In this document: positions 9,277-19,819 of the stretch, one piece after another
How the letters are laid out: every line of letters starts with the position of its first letter
How positions within the stretch are numbered: position 1 is the first letter of the stretch
Assembly (NCBI RefSeq): GCF_904846645.1
Contig: NZ_CAJHBO010000003.1
Span: forward strand, 1 to 64,000
Origin: Psychrobacter sp. Pi2-1
GTDB taxonomy: Bacteria; Pseudomonadota; Gammaproteobacteria; Pseudomonadales; Moraxellaceae
Direction: 5' to 3'
Length of the DNA: 64,000 bases
The notes under the pieces: generated by a model
Database searches by the model: none
The model's input: only the letters and a program-made list of their open reading frames with translations
Told to the model about the DNA's origin: nothing
Translations under genes and position numbers: made by a program

Positions 9277-9352
9277 TGGTGGGCTGTCCGCGACTCGAAC
9301 GCGGGACCAATTGATTAAAAGTCAACTGCTCTACCAACTGAGCTAACAGCCC
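9277..9352 (-). tRNA. tRNA-Lys(UUU), copy 1
   Basis: 76 bases, identical to the copy at 9042-9117: anticodon UUU, encoded CCA, cloverleaf arms intact. The flanking AAATA at the 3' side is also shared, which points to a recent tandem duplication. A promoter lies just upstream (9392-9419). Confidence 0.96.
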
Positions 9353-9391
9353 TAACGTTTAAAGTGTTTGTATCCCTAAACGTGAGAGCAC

Positions 9392-9419
9392 ATTATATAT
9401 ATTATTATGACAATTACAA
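9392..9419 (-). promoter_or_regulatory. Probable sigma70 promoter of the tRNA-Lys genes
   Basis: On the minus strand, TTGTAA (9414-9419) and TATAAT (9392-9397) are spaced by 16 bases. The -10 box is 39 bases before the first tRNA, leaving a short leader of about 30 bases. The match was seen by eye only. Confidence 0.6.
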
Positions 9420-9546
9420 CCCCACATGATAAAAAAAGTGTAATTCTCTTATAAAATTGCCAATTTATTCCAGTTTATTTAAATTTTCATCATTATATCG
9501 ATATTGACTGCTCTATTTTCGGCCAAAGCGAGCCAATAATTGATTA

Positions 9547-11664
9547 TTAGTCTCGAGAAAGTGCTTCAACAGGATCTAGTTTGGCAGCATTACGTGCTGG
9601 CAAGAATCCAAATACTACGCCAATTAACGTCGAACAAACAAAAGCGGCAATGATAGAGGTTGATGAATAGATAACTTTGAAATTATCACCGCCCACACTA
9701 TTAATCAGTTCTCCAATGGCAAAGGCCAGCCCAATACCAATTAGTCCCCCTAAGATACAGACCAAAACGGCCTCGATGAGGAACTGCTGCATAATATCGC
9801 TCTGACGCGCGCCCACTGCCATGCGCACGCCAATCTCATTAGTGCGTTCAGTGACAGAGACCAGCATGATATTCATTACTCCAATACCGCCGACGATCAA
9901 CGAAATAACCGCGACCGATGAAATAAGCAGGGTCATCGTGCCTGTTGTCGACTCGATGGTTTGCCGGATAGAGTCTGAATTGCGCAACTCAAAGTCATCT
10001 TTGCCATGGCGACTCTCTATCAAGTCAGAGATGGCAGATTCAGCAGCACTTGAGGAGATACTGTCGTCTAGTAAGGCTATAAAGCGGTCAATATTGGTGC
10101 TACCAGTGACACGCGACATCACCGTCGTATAAGGCATATAGATAGTGGGTGTCGTAACATCTTGACCAAAGCCACCGTCGCTTTCCTCAAGCACACCAAT
10201 CACGCGACCAGGAACACTACCAATCAAGATAACCTCGCCGACCGGGTTGTCGACCTCTGAAAAGAAGGTTTCTTTGGCATTATTATCAATAATAATATCT
10301 TGGCTACGTAAATTGATGCTCTTCGCATCAAATCCTTGGCCCAATGCCAATGTCTCACCAGTGACGGTTAGATAGTCTTCACCAACGCCGTTGACGGTAG
10401 CGTCCTCTTGTATACTACGATAGCGCACGCTAGAGTTGGCATTTACCTGAGGGCTAACGCTGATAATATAGGGCTGGTTACCGACCGCTTCTGCATCTTC
10501 TGGTGTCAAGTTGTCATCGTTATAGCGGCGTCTAGGGTCGCCTCTAGGGTAGCCATCATTGACGGTAATGGTATTAGTACCTAACGAGCTAATATTAGCG
10601 AGGATTTGCTGCTGAGAGCCTTGTCCAAGACCTACGATAGATACAACCGCAGCGATACCGATGATAATGCCGAGCATAGTCAGTAGGGTACGCATCTTAT
10701 GCGCGCGCATGGCAAGCAAAGACATTTTAAATGCTTCAATCAGTCGATCGATAAAGCTACCAAAGGCACTTTTACGGTGTTCACCCAGGATAGACTCTGG
10801 TTTTTTGTCTGTGTGCTTATAATGCTCAGTTTGATAATCAGCGATGATATAGCCGTCTTTTAGCTCAATCACACGCTCCGCTTGCGCCGCTAGCTTTGGA
10901 TCATGAGTGACCATGATAATGGTATGACCTTGTGCACTGAGGTCATGCAAAATTGCCATGACGTCTTCGCCAGACTTACTGTCTAGGGCACCAGTTGGCT
11001 CATCGGCCAAGATCACGTCACCACCATTCATCAGTGCACGAGCAACAGAAACGCGCTGTTGCTGTCCACCTGAGAGCTGATTGGGACGGTTATTGACCTT
11101 ATTGCCAAGGCCAAGGTCAGTTAGTAGCTTCTCAGCACGATTGGTGCGTGCTTCGGTATCCATGCCCGCATACACGGCAGGGACAGCGACGTTGTCTTTG
11201 GCACTGATATCACCAAGCAAATGATAGCGCTGAAAAATAAAACCAAAGTGCTCACGGCGCAGCTCAGCCAATTGATCGGCATCGAGCTTACGGGCGGATT
11301 GACCATAAATCTTATAATCGCCAGCCGTGGCTTGATCTAAACAACCTAAGATATTCATCAAGGTGGACTTACCAGAGCCTGACTGTCCAATGATGGCAAC
11401 CATCTCACCTTGGTGAATCGTCAGATTGATATCATGTAACACTCGAATGGTTTGCTCACCAGCAGGGAACTCTCTGATAATGCCAGACAACTCCATAATG
11501 GGCTTGCCTGGTACAGGGTGGTTAACGGTATTGGTTTTTGCCCGATTATCTAAGTTATCTGAGCTGTTTGAAGGGTTAGCAGAAGTGTGTGACCCTAAGT
11601 TTTGAGCCGTGCTACTTTCAGAGCTATCTTCAGTCGACGGTTTAGGAGATTGAGATATAGTCAT
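9547..11664 (-). CDS. macB: MacB-type ABC transporter, fused ATPase-permease
   Basis: A 705-residue protein. The N-terminal ATPase domain follows a ~55-residue Ser/Asn-rich leader: Walker A GQSGSGKST (about residue 93), signature LSGGQQQRVSVARAL, Walker B VILADEPTG. The C-terminal half is a MacB/FtsX permease with a membrane segment near residue 325, a large periplasmic domain and three more segments at the end. MacB works with the adaptor MacA and an outer membrane TolC-type channel to expel macrolides, peptides or other large substrates from the periplasm. The macA gene lies 101 bases upstream on the same strand. No TolC gene is in view. The ribosome binding site is weak. Confidence 0.94.
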   Translation of the reverse strand: MTISQSPKPSTEDSSESSTAQNLGSHTSANPSNSSDNLDNRAKTNTVNHPVPGKPIMELSGIIREFPAGEQTIRVLHDINLTIHQGEMVAIIGQSGSGKSTLMNILGCLDQATAGDYKIYGQSARKLDADQLAELRREHFGFIFQRYHLLGDISAKDNVAVPAVYAGMDTEARTNRAEKLLTDLGLGNKVNNRPNQLSGGQQQRVSVARALMNGGDVILADEPTGALDSKSGEDVMAILHDLSAQGHTIIMVTHDPKLAAQAERVIELKDGYIIADYQTEHYKHTDKKPESILGEHRKSAFGSFIDRLIEAFKMSLLAMRAHKMRTLLTMLGIIIGIAAVVSIVGLGQGSQQQILANISSLGTNTITVNDGYPRGDPRRRYNDDNLTPEDAEAVGNQPYIISVSPQVNANSSVRYRSIQEDATVNGVGEDYLTVTGETLALGQGFDAKSINLRSQDIIIDNNAKETFFSEVDNPVGEVILIGSVPGRVIGVLEESDGGFGQDVTTPTIYMPYTTVMSRVTGSTNIDRFIALLDDSISSSAAESAISDLIESRHGKDDFELRNSDSIRQTIESTTGTMTLLISSVAVISLIVGGIGVMNIMLVSVTERTNEIGVRMAVGARQSDIMQQFLIEAVLVCILGGLIGIGLAFAIGELINSVGGDNFKVIYSSTSIIAAFVCSTLIGVVFGFLPARNAAKLDPVEALSRD

Positions 11665-11765
11665 AGCAGTGTCTTTAATAAAGGCTAATAAGCGTTATGG
11701 TGTTGTTATGAAAGGGCTGCGATATTTAACAAGCCCTTTTTTATCCAACATAGTCAAAGAACAAG

Positions 11766-13091
11766 TTACATTCGAGGTCCACCAGGGATACGGCCGCTAC
11801 CTGATTTCTTACCGCTTTCTTCACTGATGATTACTTCTTCCCCTTCTTTCAAACCACTTAAGATTTGTGCGTTTACTCGGTTATCGATACCGACTTCTAC
11901 GGTACGCTCTTCTACAGTTCCATCCTCTTTTAATACACGTACAAACTTGCCAGTGGCCGCTTTGCCTTTTTCTTTACCTTTAGAGCGTTTTTCTTGTATC
12001 ACTGTTGACGGTACTAATAAGGCGTTTTTGGCTTCATTGACAATGATATAAATCTGCGCGGTCATATCAATTCGGAACAAGCGGTCAGGGTTTGGTACTT
12101 CTACGTAGCCGACATAATAGATAGCAGCGTCTGTCGAGCTGGTACTACTGATTTGCTCTGGGGCAGGCTCGATAGCAGTCAACGTCGCATCATACTGCTG
12201 ATCTGGATTACCAATGATATTGAAATAAGCGGGCATACCAGCATTGACGTTAATAACGTCAGCTTCGGAGATTTGCGCGTTGATACGTACGGTCGATAAA
12301 TCTGCTAGTGTCACTAGTGTTGGCGCCGTTTGGTTGGCGTTAACCGTAGTGCCTTGCTCAGTGGTAATAGAAACGACAGTACCTGATATCGGGGCGCGAA
12401 TCGTGGTATAGCTCAAATCTTCTTCAGCAGTACTAACGTTGGTTCGAGATTTGCGTAACGCCGCTTGCTGACTGTTGATATTGGCTTCGGTAGTCGCAAT
12501 CGCGGCCTTTGCCGTATCGATAGCTGCACGTGCATTGGCAACGGCTGCTTTTGCGGTCTCGACACTGGTCGCTTGCGTATCATATTCTTGCTGCGAGATA
12601 GCGTCGATAGCGACTAAGTCTTGCAAACGCGCAAAATCAGACTGTGCCTGTTTGAGCTCAGACTGACGGCTGGCAAGATCAGCATAGGCACTTTTTAGAC
12701 TGGCTTGTTTGCTCAACGATTCTGCTTGCGCACTTTGTAGCGCGGCTTCGCTTTGTTCAAGACTGGCTTGTTCATTGCTCAGGCTGTTCTTCTGAGTCAC
12801 TTGATCAATCTGCGCAATCAAATCGCCTTGTTTGACTTCGTCACCGACTTCAACGTACAGGCGTTTTACTTCACCAGATACCTGTGCCCCTACATCGACG
12901 GTATTTAACGCTTTTACCTTACCGGACGCCATGACATTGTTTTCAATATCACCGACTTCAACGGTTGCGGTTAGGTAGTTAGGTGTGGTTTCTTCTGGTT
13001 TTAAAAAAGTATAGGCCAAAGCCCCTAATGCTACGATAATTAAGGCAATGACACCCCATTTTATAGCAGACTTTTTGCTTATTTTGCGCAT
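11766..13091 (-). CDS. macA: MacA-type periplasmic adaptor (membrane fusion protein)
   Basis: A 441-residue RND/ABC-type adaptor. An N-terminal membrane anchor (residues 11-29) is followed by the biotinyl-lipoyl half-motif VGAQVSGEVKRLYVEVGDEV, a long Gln/Ala/Ser-rich coiled-coil hairpin (about 100-215), the second lipoyl half (TIRAPISGTVVSITTEQGT) and beta-barrel domains. It links MacB in the inner membrane to an outer membrane channel. It is longer than E. coli MacA (about 370) mainly through the longer hairpin. The C-terminus is basic and Gly-rich. It is the first gene of the macA-macB pair. Confidence 0.93.
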   Translation of the reverse strand: MRKISKKSAIKWGVIALIIVALGALAYTFLKPEETTPNYLTATVEVGDIENNVMASGKVKALNTVDVGAQVSGEVKRLYVEVGDEVKQGDLIAQIDQVTQKNSLSNEQASLEQSEAALQSAQAESLSKQASLKSAYADLASRQSELKQAQSDFARLQDLVAIDAISQQEYDTQATSVETAKAAVANARAAIDTAKAAIATTEANINSQQAALRKSRTNVSTAEEDLSYTTIRAPISGTVVSITTEQGTTVNANQTAPTLVTLADLSTVRINAQISEADVINVNAGMPAYFNIIGNPDQQYDATLTAIEPAPEQISSTSSTDAAIYYVGYVEVPNPDRLFRIDMTAQIYIIVNEAKNALLVPSTVIQEKRSKGKEKGKAATGKFVRVLKEDGTVEERTVEVGIDNRVNAQILSGLKEGEEVIISEESGKKSGSGRIPGGPRM

Positions 13092-13295
13092 GACAACAAT
13101 CCAATCACAATTAAATCAAGTGTAGATATAGTAGAGACTTCACCTACAAAAGGGAATGGAAATTAGTTTACGAAAGGTTAAGGTAGCCAAGAATAGAGAC
13201 AGGTACAGAAAAGGAATGCTTACTAAAAATCAATAAAACAGAGATTATAGGAGAACAAGATAGGGTAGTAGAATCTAGATTTATAGCGTTTAAAT

Positions 13296-13337
13296 GTATA
13301 AACCAGTAAGAAAAACGTATAAATCAGTAAGAGAAGA
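13296..13337. repeat. Two 21-bp tandem repeats upstream of macA
   Basis: GTATAAACCAGTAAGAAAAA begins at 13296 and GTATAAATCAGTAAGAGAAG at 13317: period 21, with a few mismatches. It lies between holA and macA. Confidence 0.7.
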
Positions 13338-13389
13338 GATGGATAACTCGTGGCTAAGCGCAACAATAAAAGGTGGTGACAGGCTAGTC

Positions 13390-14490
13390 TTAGCGCATAG
13401 CAAATAAACGCTTACCTGCAAGCTCTAGTGCTGCTTGTAATAATAGCTCCCATGCTGGCTGGCGTATAAGTCCTTTGATGGCTTGGTCACAGCGGTAAAG
13501 CAGTGCAGGCCATTCGCTCGTTTGTTGTTTTGACTGACGGCGGCAGGCTTGTTGGTATAACCCTTGCTTACTACGCCAAATGCCTAATGCTTGAGGGTCT
13601 TGACCGTCCATAAGTTGGATAATTTGACGCATGTCTTTGCTAATAGCCCAGAGTACTAAAGTAGTGGGCTCATCGGTCGACTTTAGCTGAAACATGATTT
13701 TGGCTACCTGCGTACTATTGCCCGCGAGCATTGCATCAGACAAATCAAACACGCTAAACTGCGCGTCGCTGACCAATGCTGCTTGTAGGTCTGCAATATC
13801 CAATGCCACATTATTCACAGGTTGTGAAAAGCTATTAGATTGTTCGGTACTGTTGTCAGTAGCACTATTTTCACCAGTACTGTCATTAGCAACTAGCTGC
13901 GGTGCAAACAAATAGGACAGCCGCCATAGGGTTTGATAAGCACTTAGCAAATGATGCTCAGTGTGTGACATGAGTAGCTGCCACGCCTCTTGAGACAGTC
14001 GTAAGCCAAACTTCTGAGCTTGTATTCGTAGTAGCTGTTGGCGCTGCTGCTCATTGTATAAATTGCAATCAATGACATTGCCATATTGCGCAAAAGGAGC
14101 AAACCATTTGCTGCTCTGGCTGCGTTTGTCTTGCTTAGGTGTGAGCCACAACACACTATGACCGTGTGTGCCCGCTTGCGCCTCGACCGCAAAACGTTCC
14201 AATTCAGCGATAACTGCTTTGTCGGGTTTATGGTTCCCCGTCACGATTAAGGCACTGGCATCATCAAATAGAGACTGGCTGCCAAGCTCGGACAGTACTT
14301 CTTGCCAGCTCTTGACAGAAATCAGCTCTATACGTTTGATTGCGTAATTCTGTGCGCGCCAGTGTGGGTGCAGCGCATCTATCAACCATTGACTCAGCAG
14401 TGGCTCGTCACCGTGCGCCAGCCACAAACCCGCTACCGCAACGGAAGGCTGCAGTAGTTTTGGGTAGGCTTTTATGAAAGTATCTTGCAT
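13390..14490 (-). CDS. holA: DNA polymerase III delta subunit
   Basis: A 366-residue protein with the HolA pattern: LWLAHGDEPLL near the N-terminus (GDEPLL motif), SLFDDASALIVTGNHKPDK, and the C-terminal part LWAISKDMRQIIQL. The delta subunit is the wrench of the clamp loader and opens the beta clamp. A Ser/Asn-rich insertion lies around residues 205-225. The length is slightly above E. coli (343). It follows leuS and lptE on the same strand as in many gammaproteobacteria, 158 bases behind lptE. No clear ribosome binding site was seen. Confidence 0.92.
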   Translation of the reverse strand: MQDTFIKAYPKLLQPSVAVAGLWLAHGDEPLLSQWLIDALHPHWRAQNYAIKRIELISVKSWQEVLSELGSQSLFDDASALIVTGNHKPDKAVIAELERFAVEAQAGTHGHSVLWLTPKQDKRSQSSKWFAPFAQYGNVIDCNLYNEQQRQQLLRIQAQKFGLRLSQEAWQLLMSHTEHHLLSAYQTLWRLSYLFAPQLVANDSTGENSATDNSTEQSNSFSQPVNNVALDIADLQAALVSDAQFSVFDLSDAMLAGNSTQVAKIMFQLKSTDEPTTLVLWAISKDMRQIIQLMDGQDPQALGIWRSKQGLYQQACRRQSKQQTSEWPALLYRCDQAIKGLIRQPAWELLLQAALELAGKRLFAMR

Positions 14491-14648
14491 AGCGTGGTGT
14501 TACACAGGTTGATGAGCATGTAATACCAGTTCTAAAATATGATCAGCAGTGTCAAGCTAGCTTAGTCTATTCAATGTAGTACTTACGCTCGCTTAGTTTG
14601 CTACTCATACTTCTAGAAATGGTATCGTTTGATAATCAGAACGACTAA

Positions 14649-15365
14649 CTATTCCGGTTGTGGTACGACGACAACGGTTGGTGTCACGCCTTTATTCATC
14701 TGTATAGACTGTTTGGAAGCAGGTGCGACTTTTGGAAGCGAGATAGCAACGTACTGGTCAGTGATACGGCGAGCTAAAGTATCATAGAGCCAATCGCGAG
14801 TCTGATCGCCTTGCTGATCGTCAGTACTGACAGAGGCTTCGTTGTACTGATAGCTTCGCTCGACTTGAATGGGATTGCTCAGTGTTACAGGCTTACCATT
14901 TTCCATCGTTTGATAGCTGACATCTGCTGATAGTACCAAGCGAATCTCTGTTAATACGCCAACCAATTCGTAACGTTTAAAACGTACATTACGGATATCG
15001 ATAGCGGCAATAGTCTCAGCCCCTGCTTGTTGGTTATTACGAGCAACTTCTTCCGAGCTCATATTACCAATAACATCGACACCTAACGTCTTTAGGCGCC
15101 GCGTCAATGGTAGTTTCAGCGGGAATGAGGTGCGATTATCTTCGATAATGACCGCTGTTTTTTCGACGTCAAGCAGCATCGCTGAGTCGTAGCCACGTAG
15201 CTGAAAGCCGCAGCCGCTAAGAGTAGCTGCTGCACCTACCACGGCGAACATTGGCAGCGTAGCAAGTAAGACTGCTCCGAGTTTTTGGCCATGGGACTTT
15301 TTGTTAGCTAGGCTGTGTGCGCTTGATTCTGGTTGCGCCTGCTCAGCTCGATGCTTGTATGACAT
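14649..15365 (-). CDS. lptE: LPS-assembly lipoprotein LptE
   Basis: The frame opens at ATG 15380, but the start at 15365 is chosen: GAGGA lies 8 bases before it and overlaps the upstream ATG, which has no site of its own. This gives 238 residues. A lipoprotein signal with lipobox LSGC follows an unusually long basic leader, and the mature part begins CGFQLRGYD, the classic LptE start. LptE sits in the outer membrane as the plug and partner of LptD and places LPS at the cell surface. It is the middle gene of leuS-lptE-holA, 66 bases behind leuS. Confidence 0.92.
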   Translation of the reverse strand: MSYKHRAEQAQPESSAHSLANKKSHGQKLGAVLLATLPMFAVVGAAATLSGCGFQLRGYDSAMLLDVEKTAVIIEDNRTSFPLKLPLTRRLKTLGVDVIGNMSSEEVARNNQQAGAETIAAIDIRNVRFKRYELVGVLTEIRLVLSADVSYQTMENGKPVTLSNPIQVERSYQYNEASVSTDDQQGDQTRDWLYDTLARRITDQYVAISLPKVAPASKQSIQMNKGVTPTVVVVPQPE

Positions 15366-15373
15366 AAACGCTA

Positions 15374-15378
15374 TCCTC
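15374..15378 (-). promoter_or_regulatory. Ribosome binding site deciding the lptE start
   Basis: GAGGA on the minus strand, 8 bases before ATG 15365, lies directly next to and partly inside the region of the alternative ATG at 15380. Confidence 0.65.
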
Positions 15379-15431
15379 ATATGATAAGAAGGCTTAGAGC
15401 ACTAAGCCTAAAATACTTAGCTCAAGATATC

Positions 15432-18119
15432 TCAGCCTACAACCACGATGTTAACCAATTTGTTAGGAACGACGATTTCTTTTTTGATCTCGCCAGTGAT
15501 GAATTTTGCCACGCTTTCCATAGTGCGAGCCTGCTCTTTTAGCTGCTCAGGATCGCTATTTGGTGCGACATCCATCTTACCACGCATCTTACCATTGACC
15601 TGTACCACCATCGTGATCATGTCCTGTACCAGCGCACTTTCATCCACGGTTGGGTAGTCTAAGGTTAAGGTATCAAGACCCAATTGCTCAAGCAGATGCT
15701 CACCAACGTGCGGCGCATAGACAGATAGCATAATCAGCAGGTTGGTCAACGCTTCGTGTTTAACGTGAAGCTCTTGCTCATTACTCGCGTTAAAGCCAGT
15801 CAGCTCATTAGCAAGTTCCATCAGGCTTGATACTGGCGTATTCAATGCCAGACGATCACCCAAATCACTATCAATCTTAGCAATCGTTTCGTGCGTTTTA
15901 CGGCGTAAGTTTTTGGCTTCTTTGCTTAGACCGTCTGTGTTCAAGGTAGCACTGTTCAGCGTATCAATGCTGATATTGGCGGCTGTTAGCGCTTGCATAT
16001 GGTCGGTTGCAATACGCCATACTTTTTTCACAAAGTTATAAGGGCCTTTTAGCGCGTCGTCTGACCATTCAAGCGTTTGATCCGCAGGCGCAGTAAATAG
16101 CGTATATAGACGAACCGTATCAGCACCATATTTATCAATGGTTAGCTGTGGATCTACGCCATTGTTTTTTGACTTAGACATTTTTTCGATTTTGCCAATC
16201 GTCACTGGCTGGCCGTCAGATTTTAAAATGGCTTTGATTGGTTGACCGCGTTCGTTGAAGTCAATATCGATATCTTCTGCAAAGTAGTAGGTCGTACTAC
16301 CATCCGCGTTGACGCGATAGAACGTACCAGCGAGTACCATGCCTTGCGTCATTAGATTGGCAAATGGCTCATCACCTGTGACTAAGTTTTCGTCACGCAT
16401 CAGCTTGTGGAAGAAACGCGCATACAACAGATGCATCACCGCATGCTCGACACCGCCCACGTATTGATCGACTGGCAACCATTTATTGGCAGCAGACCTA
16501 TTGACCATGTTTTGCGCATCATTTGGGCTAGCAAAGCGTGCGTAGTACCAGCTTGACTCTACGAATGTATCAAAGGTATCGGTCTCACGCTCAGCAGGGT
16601 TGCCACATTTAGGACAAGTAGTATTGACAAATTCTGGGATGTTCTTGAGTGGATTACCGCGACCATCAGGTACGACGTCGGTTGGCAACACAACTGGTAG
16701 GTCTTGCTCTTCAACAGGTACCGTACCACAATGCTCACAGTTGATCATTGGGATAGGGCAACCCCAATAGCGCTGGCGAGAAACACCCCAATCACGCAAG
16801 CGATATTGAATTTTTTTCTTAGCAAGCTCTTTTGGCTCAAGCTTGGCAAGCATTGCTTCAAACGCTTGCTCAAAGTCTAGACCATCAAACTCACCTGAGT
16901 TAACCAAGGTATTACGCTCGGTATAAGCAAGATTCACTTCACTATCGTTCGCTTTAGCATCTGCTTTTAAATCATCAAAATAGCCATCAGGCGTATTGAT
17001 AACCTGCTTGATCGGTAGATTATACTTCACCGCAAACTCGTAATCGCGCTCATCATGAGCTGGTACCGCCATGACCGCGCCTGAGCCGTAGCTCATCAGC
17101 ACATAGTTGGCAACCCACACTGGCACTTCTTCACCAGTCAAAGGGTGCGTCACAGTGAGGCCTGTATCCATACCGATTTTTTCAGCTTTGGCCAAATCCG
17201 CTTCAGCGACTGAGCCTTTTTTACAAAGCGCACAGAATTGAGCGATTGCGTCATCTTGCTCAGAGGCATACTGTGCAAGTGGATGCTCTGCGGCCACGGC
17301 AACATAAGTCACACCCATCAAGGTGTCAGGACGAGTAGTGAACACATCTAAGGTGTTTTCTTCACCAGCAAGCTCATAAGGGAAGTGGACTTCCATACCA
17401 GCACTACGACCAATCCAGTTGCGCTGCATAGTCAGTACTTCAGATGGCCAATGACCTTCTAGCTGATCCAAATCATCTAATAGCTCATCAGCATAGTCAG
17501 TGATGTTGAAGTAGTACATAGGGATGTCGCGTTTTTCGACCGCAGCACCACTACGCCAGCCTTTACCATCGATGACTTGCTCGTTTGCTAAGACGGTGTT
17601 ATCAACAGGATCCCAGTTGACCGTCGATAGCTTTTTGTAGACTAGTCCTTTTTTGTACAATTGCAAAAATAACCACTGCTCCCACTGATAATACTCAGGG
17701 CTACAAGTGGCAAACTCACGTGACCAGTCAATAGACAGGCCTAGCAATTTAAGCTGTGCACGCATACTGTCAATATTGGCAAATGTCCATGCAGCAGGTG
17801 GCGTTTGGTTAGCAATTGCCGCGTTTTCTGCTGGCAAGCCAAAACCATCCCAGCCCATTGGCTGCATGACTTCATAGCCTTTTAGGCGATAATAACGGCT
17901 TAATACGTCAGAAATCGTATAGTTACGGACGTGGCCCATATGCAGCTTACCACTTGGATAAGGGAACATTGATAGCATGTAACGACTTGGCTTGTCGCTT
18001 GGCTCATTGCTGACTTCAAAGCGCTTGTCAGTTGCCCATTTGGTCTGCTGCGCGGCTTCTATCGCTTGTGGGTTATAATAATTGTTTTCTGCTTGGTCTG
18101 CTGTCACGGCGTTGCTCAT
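15432..18119 (-). CDS. leuS: Leucyl-tRNA synthetase
   Basis: An 895-residue class I aminoacyl-tRNA synthetase that charges tRNA-Leu. The HIGH motif is PYPSGKLHMGHVRN (HMGH at 60-63) and the KMSKS motif is KMSKSKNN (about residue 645). The CP1 editing domain shows TTRPDTLMGVTYVAVA. Two Cys pairs (NCEHCG and CPKCG) form a probable zinc ribbon. The C-terminal anticodon-binding and LeuS-specific domains are complete. Its length is slightly above E. coli (860). It is the first gene of leuS-lptE-holA. Confidence 0.98.
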   Translation of the reverse strand: MSNAVTADQAENNYYNPQAIEAAQQTKWATDKRFEVSNEPSDKPSRYMLSMFPYPSGKLHMGHVRNYTISDVLSRYYRLKGYEVMQPMGWDGFGLPAENAAIANQTPPAAWTFANIDSMRAQLKLLGLSIDWSREFATCSPEYYQWEQWLFLQLYKKGLVYKKLSTVNWDPVDNTVLANEQVIDGKGWRSGAAVEKRDIPMYYFNITDYADELLDDLDQLEGHWPSEVLTMQRNWIGRSAGMEVHFPYELAGEENTLDVFTTRPDTLMGVTYVAVAAEHPLAQYASEQDDAIAQFCALCKKGSVAEADLAKAEKIGMDTGLTVTHPLTGEEVPVWVANYVLMSYGSGAVMAVPAHDERDYEFAVKYNLPIKQVINTPDGYFDDLKADAKANDSEVNLAYTERNTLVNSGEFDGLDFEQAFEAMLAKLEPKELAKKKIQYRLRDWGVSRQRYWGCPIPMINCEHCGTVPVEEQDLPVVLPTDVVPDGRGNPLKNIPEFVNTTCPKCGNPAERETDTFDTFVESSWYYARFASPNDAQNMVNRSAANKWLPVDQYVGGVEHAVMHLLYARFFHKLMRDENLVTGDEPFANLMTQGMVLAGTFYRVNADGSTTYYFAEDIDIDFNERGQPIKAILKSDGQPVTIGKIEKMSKSKNNGVDPQLTIDKYGADTVRLYTLFTAPADQTLEWSDDALKGPYNFVKKVWRIATDHMQALTAANISIDTLNSATLNTDGLSKEAKNLRRKTHETIAKIDSDLGDRLALNTPVSSLMELANELTGFNASNEQELHVKHEALTNLLIMLSVYAPHVGEHLLEQLGLDTLTLDYPTVDESALVQDMITMVVQVNGKMRGKMDVAPNSDPEQLKEQARTMESVAKFITGEIKKEIVVPNKLVNIVVVG

Positions 18120-18330
18120 AGTCGGCTCGAAATTGGTTGATACTGATTTGTTTAATACTGATCAAAATAGGTGGAATTTGACAATGCCATAGCATAGCGT
18201 AATTTGGCGAAAATTGCGACGATATGATGCAGTTGCTTACTAGGTTTGACGATTAAAAGTAATGCATTCTCTATATCCCGTCAGCCTTAGGTATAATAGA
18301 CAAATTAATGAATATTTATGAGGATTTATC

Positions 18331-18702
18331 ATGACCATCACCATTTACGGTATCAAATCTTGTAGCACGATGAAAAAAGCGTTCACTAAGCTAAACGATC
18401 TAGATGTCAGCTATGATTTTCACGATTATAAGAAACAAGGTATAGAGAAAGAAACAGTACAGCGCTGGGTAAATGAACTAGGTATCGAAAAAGTGCTCAA
18501 TAAGCGTGGTACGACATGGCGCAAGCTAGACGACAGTCAAAAGCAAGCGGCTGACGCTAATGTAGACAACGCGATAGATTTACTCGTGGAAAATACCAGC
18601 ATGATTAAACGTCCGATTGTAGAAGGTCAGTTGGCAGATAGAGATCAAGCCGTATTACTATGCGGATTCGATGAAGCGGAGTTTAATAAAGTTTTTTCGT
18701 AA
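18331..18702 (+). CDS. ArsC family protein, YffB/Spx-like
   Basis: A 123-residue thioredoxin-fold protein of the ArsC/Spx family. The N-terminal TIYGIKSCSTMKKA carries the single Cys11 (CxxxK pattern), followed by FHDYKKQGI and RGTTWRKL, then MIKRPIVEG near residue 92, as in YffB. Arsenate reductase relatives use this cysteine with glutathione, but YffB members have no proven arsenate activity. AGGA precedes ATG. A TATAAT box is seen at 18292. It is a single gene, divergent from leuS and convergent with argB. Confidence 0.88.
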   Translation: MTITIYGIKSCSTMKKAFTKLNDLDVSYDFHDYKKQGIEKETVQRWVNELGIEKVLNKRGTTWRKLDDSQKQAADANVDNAIDLLVENTSMIKRPIVEGQLADRDQAVLLCGFDEAEFNKVFS

Positions 18703-18756
18703 ATTTAATCCATAAAAATTAAGCTAGGCTTATTTGTTAAGTATAAAAATGCACAA

Positions 18757-18790
18757 AAAAGCCCGAGCGTTTATATTAACTCGGGCTTTT
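18757..18790. terminator. Bidirectional terminator
   Basis: AGCCCGAG (18760-18767) pairs with CTCGGGCT (18780-18787). A runs lie on the left and TTTT on the right. It serves the ArsC-like gene (plus) and the dut-algC-argB genes (minus). Confidence 0.88.
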
Positions 18791-18830
18791 CTATATTTAG
18801 CTTTTTTACATTTAGTATTGCTAGATTTTG

Positions 18831-19751
<921 letters not shown>

Positions 19752-19819
19752 CTAAGGGCCGGGTTTAAATTGGTTGTTTTTCTATTATGTCTAATGAGAC
19801 AGCTATATGTCTTATGAGG

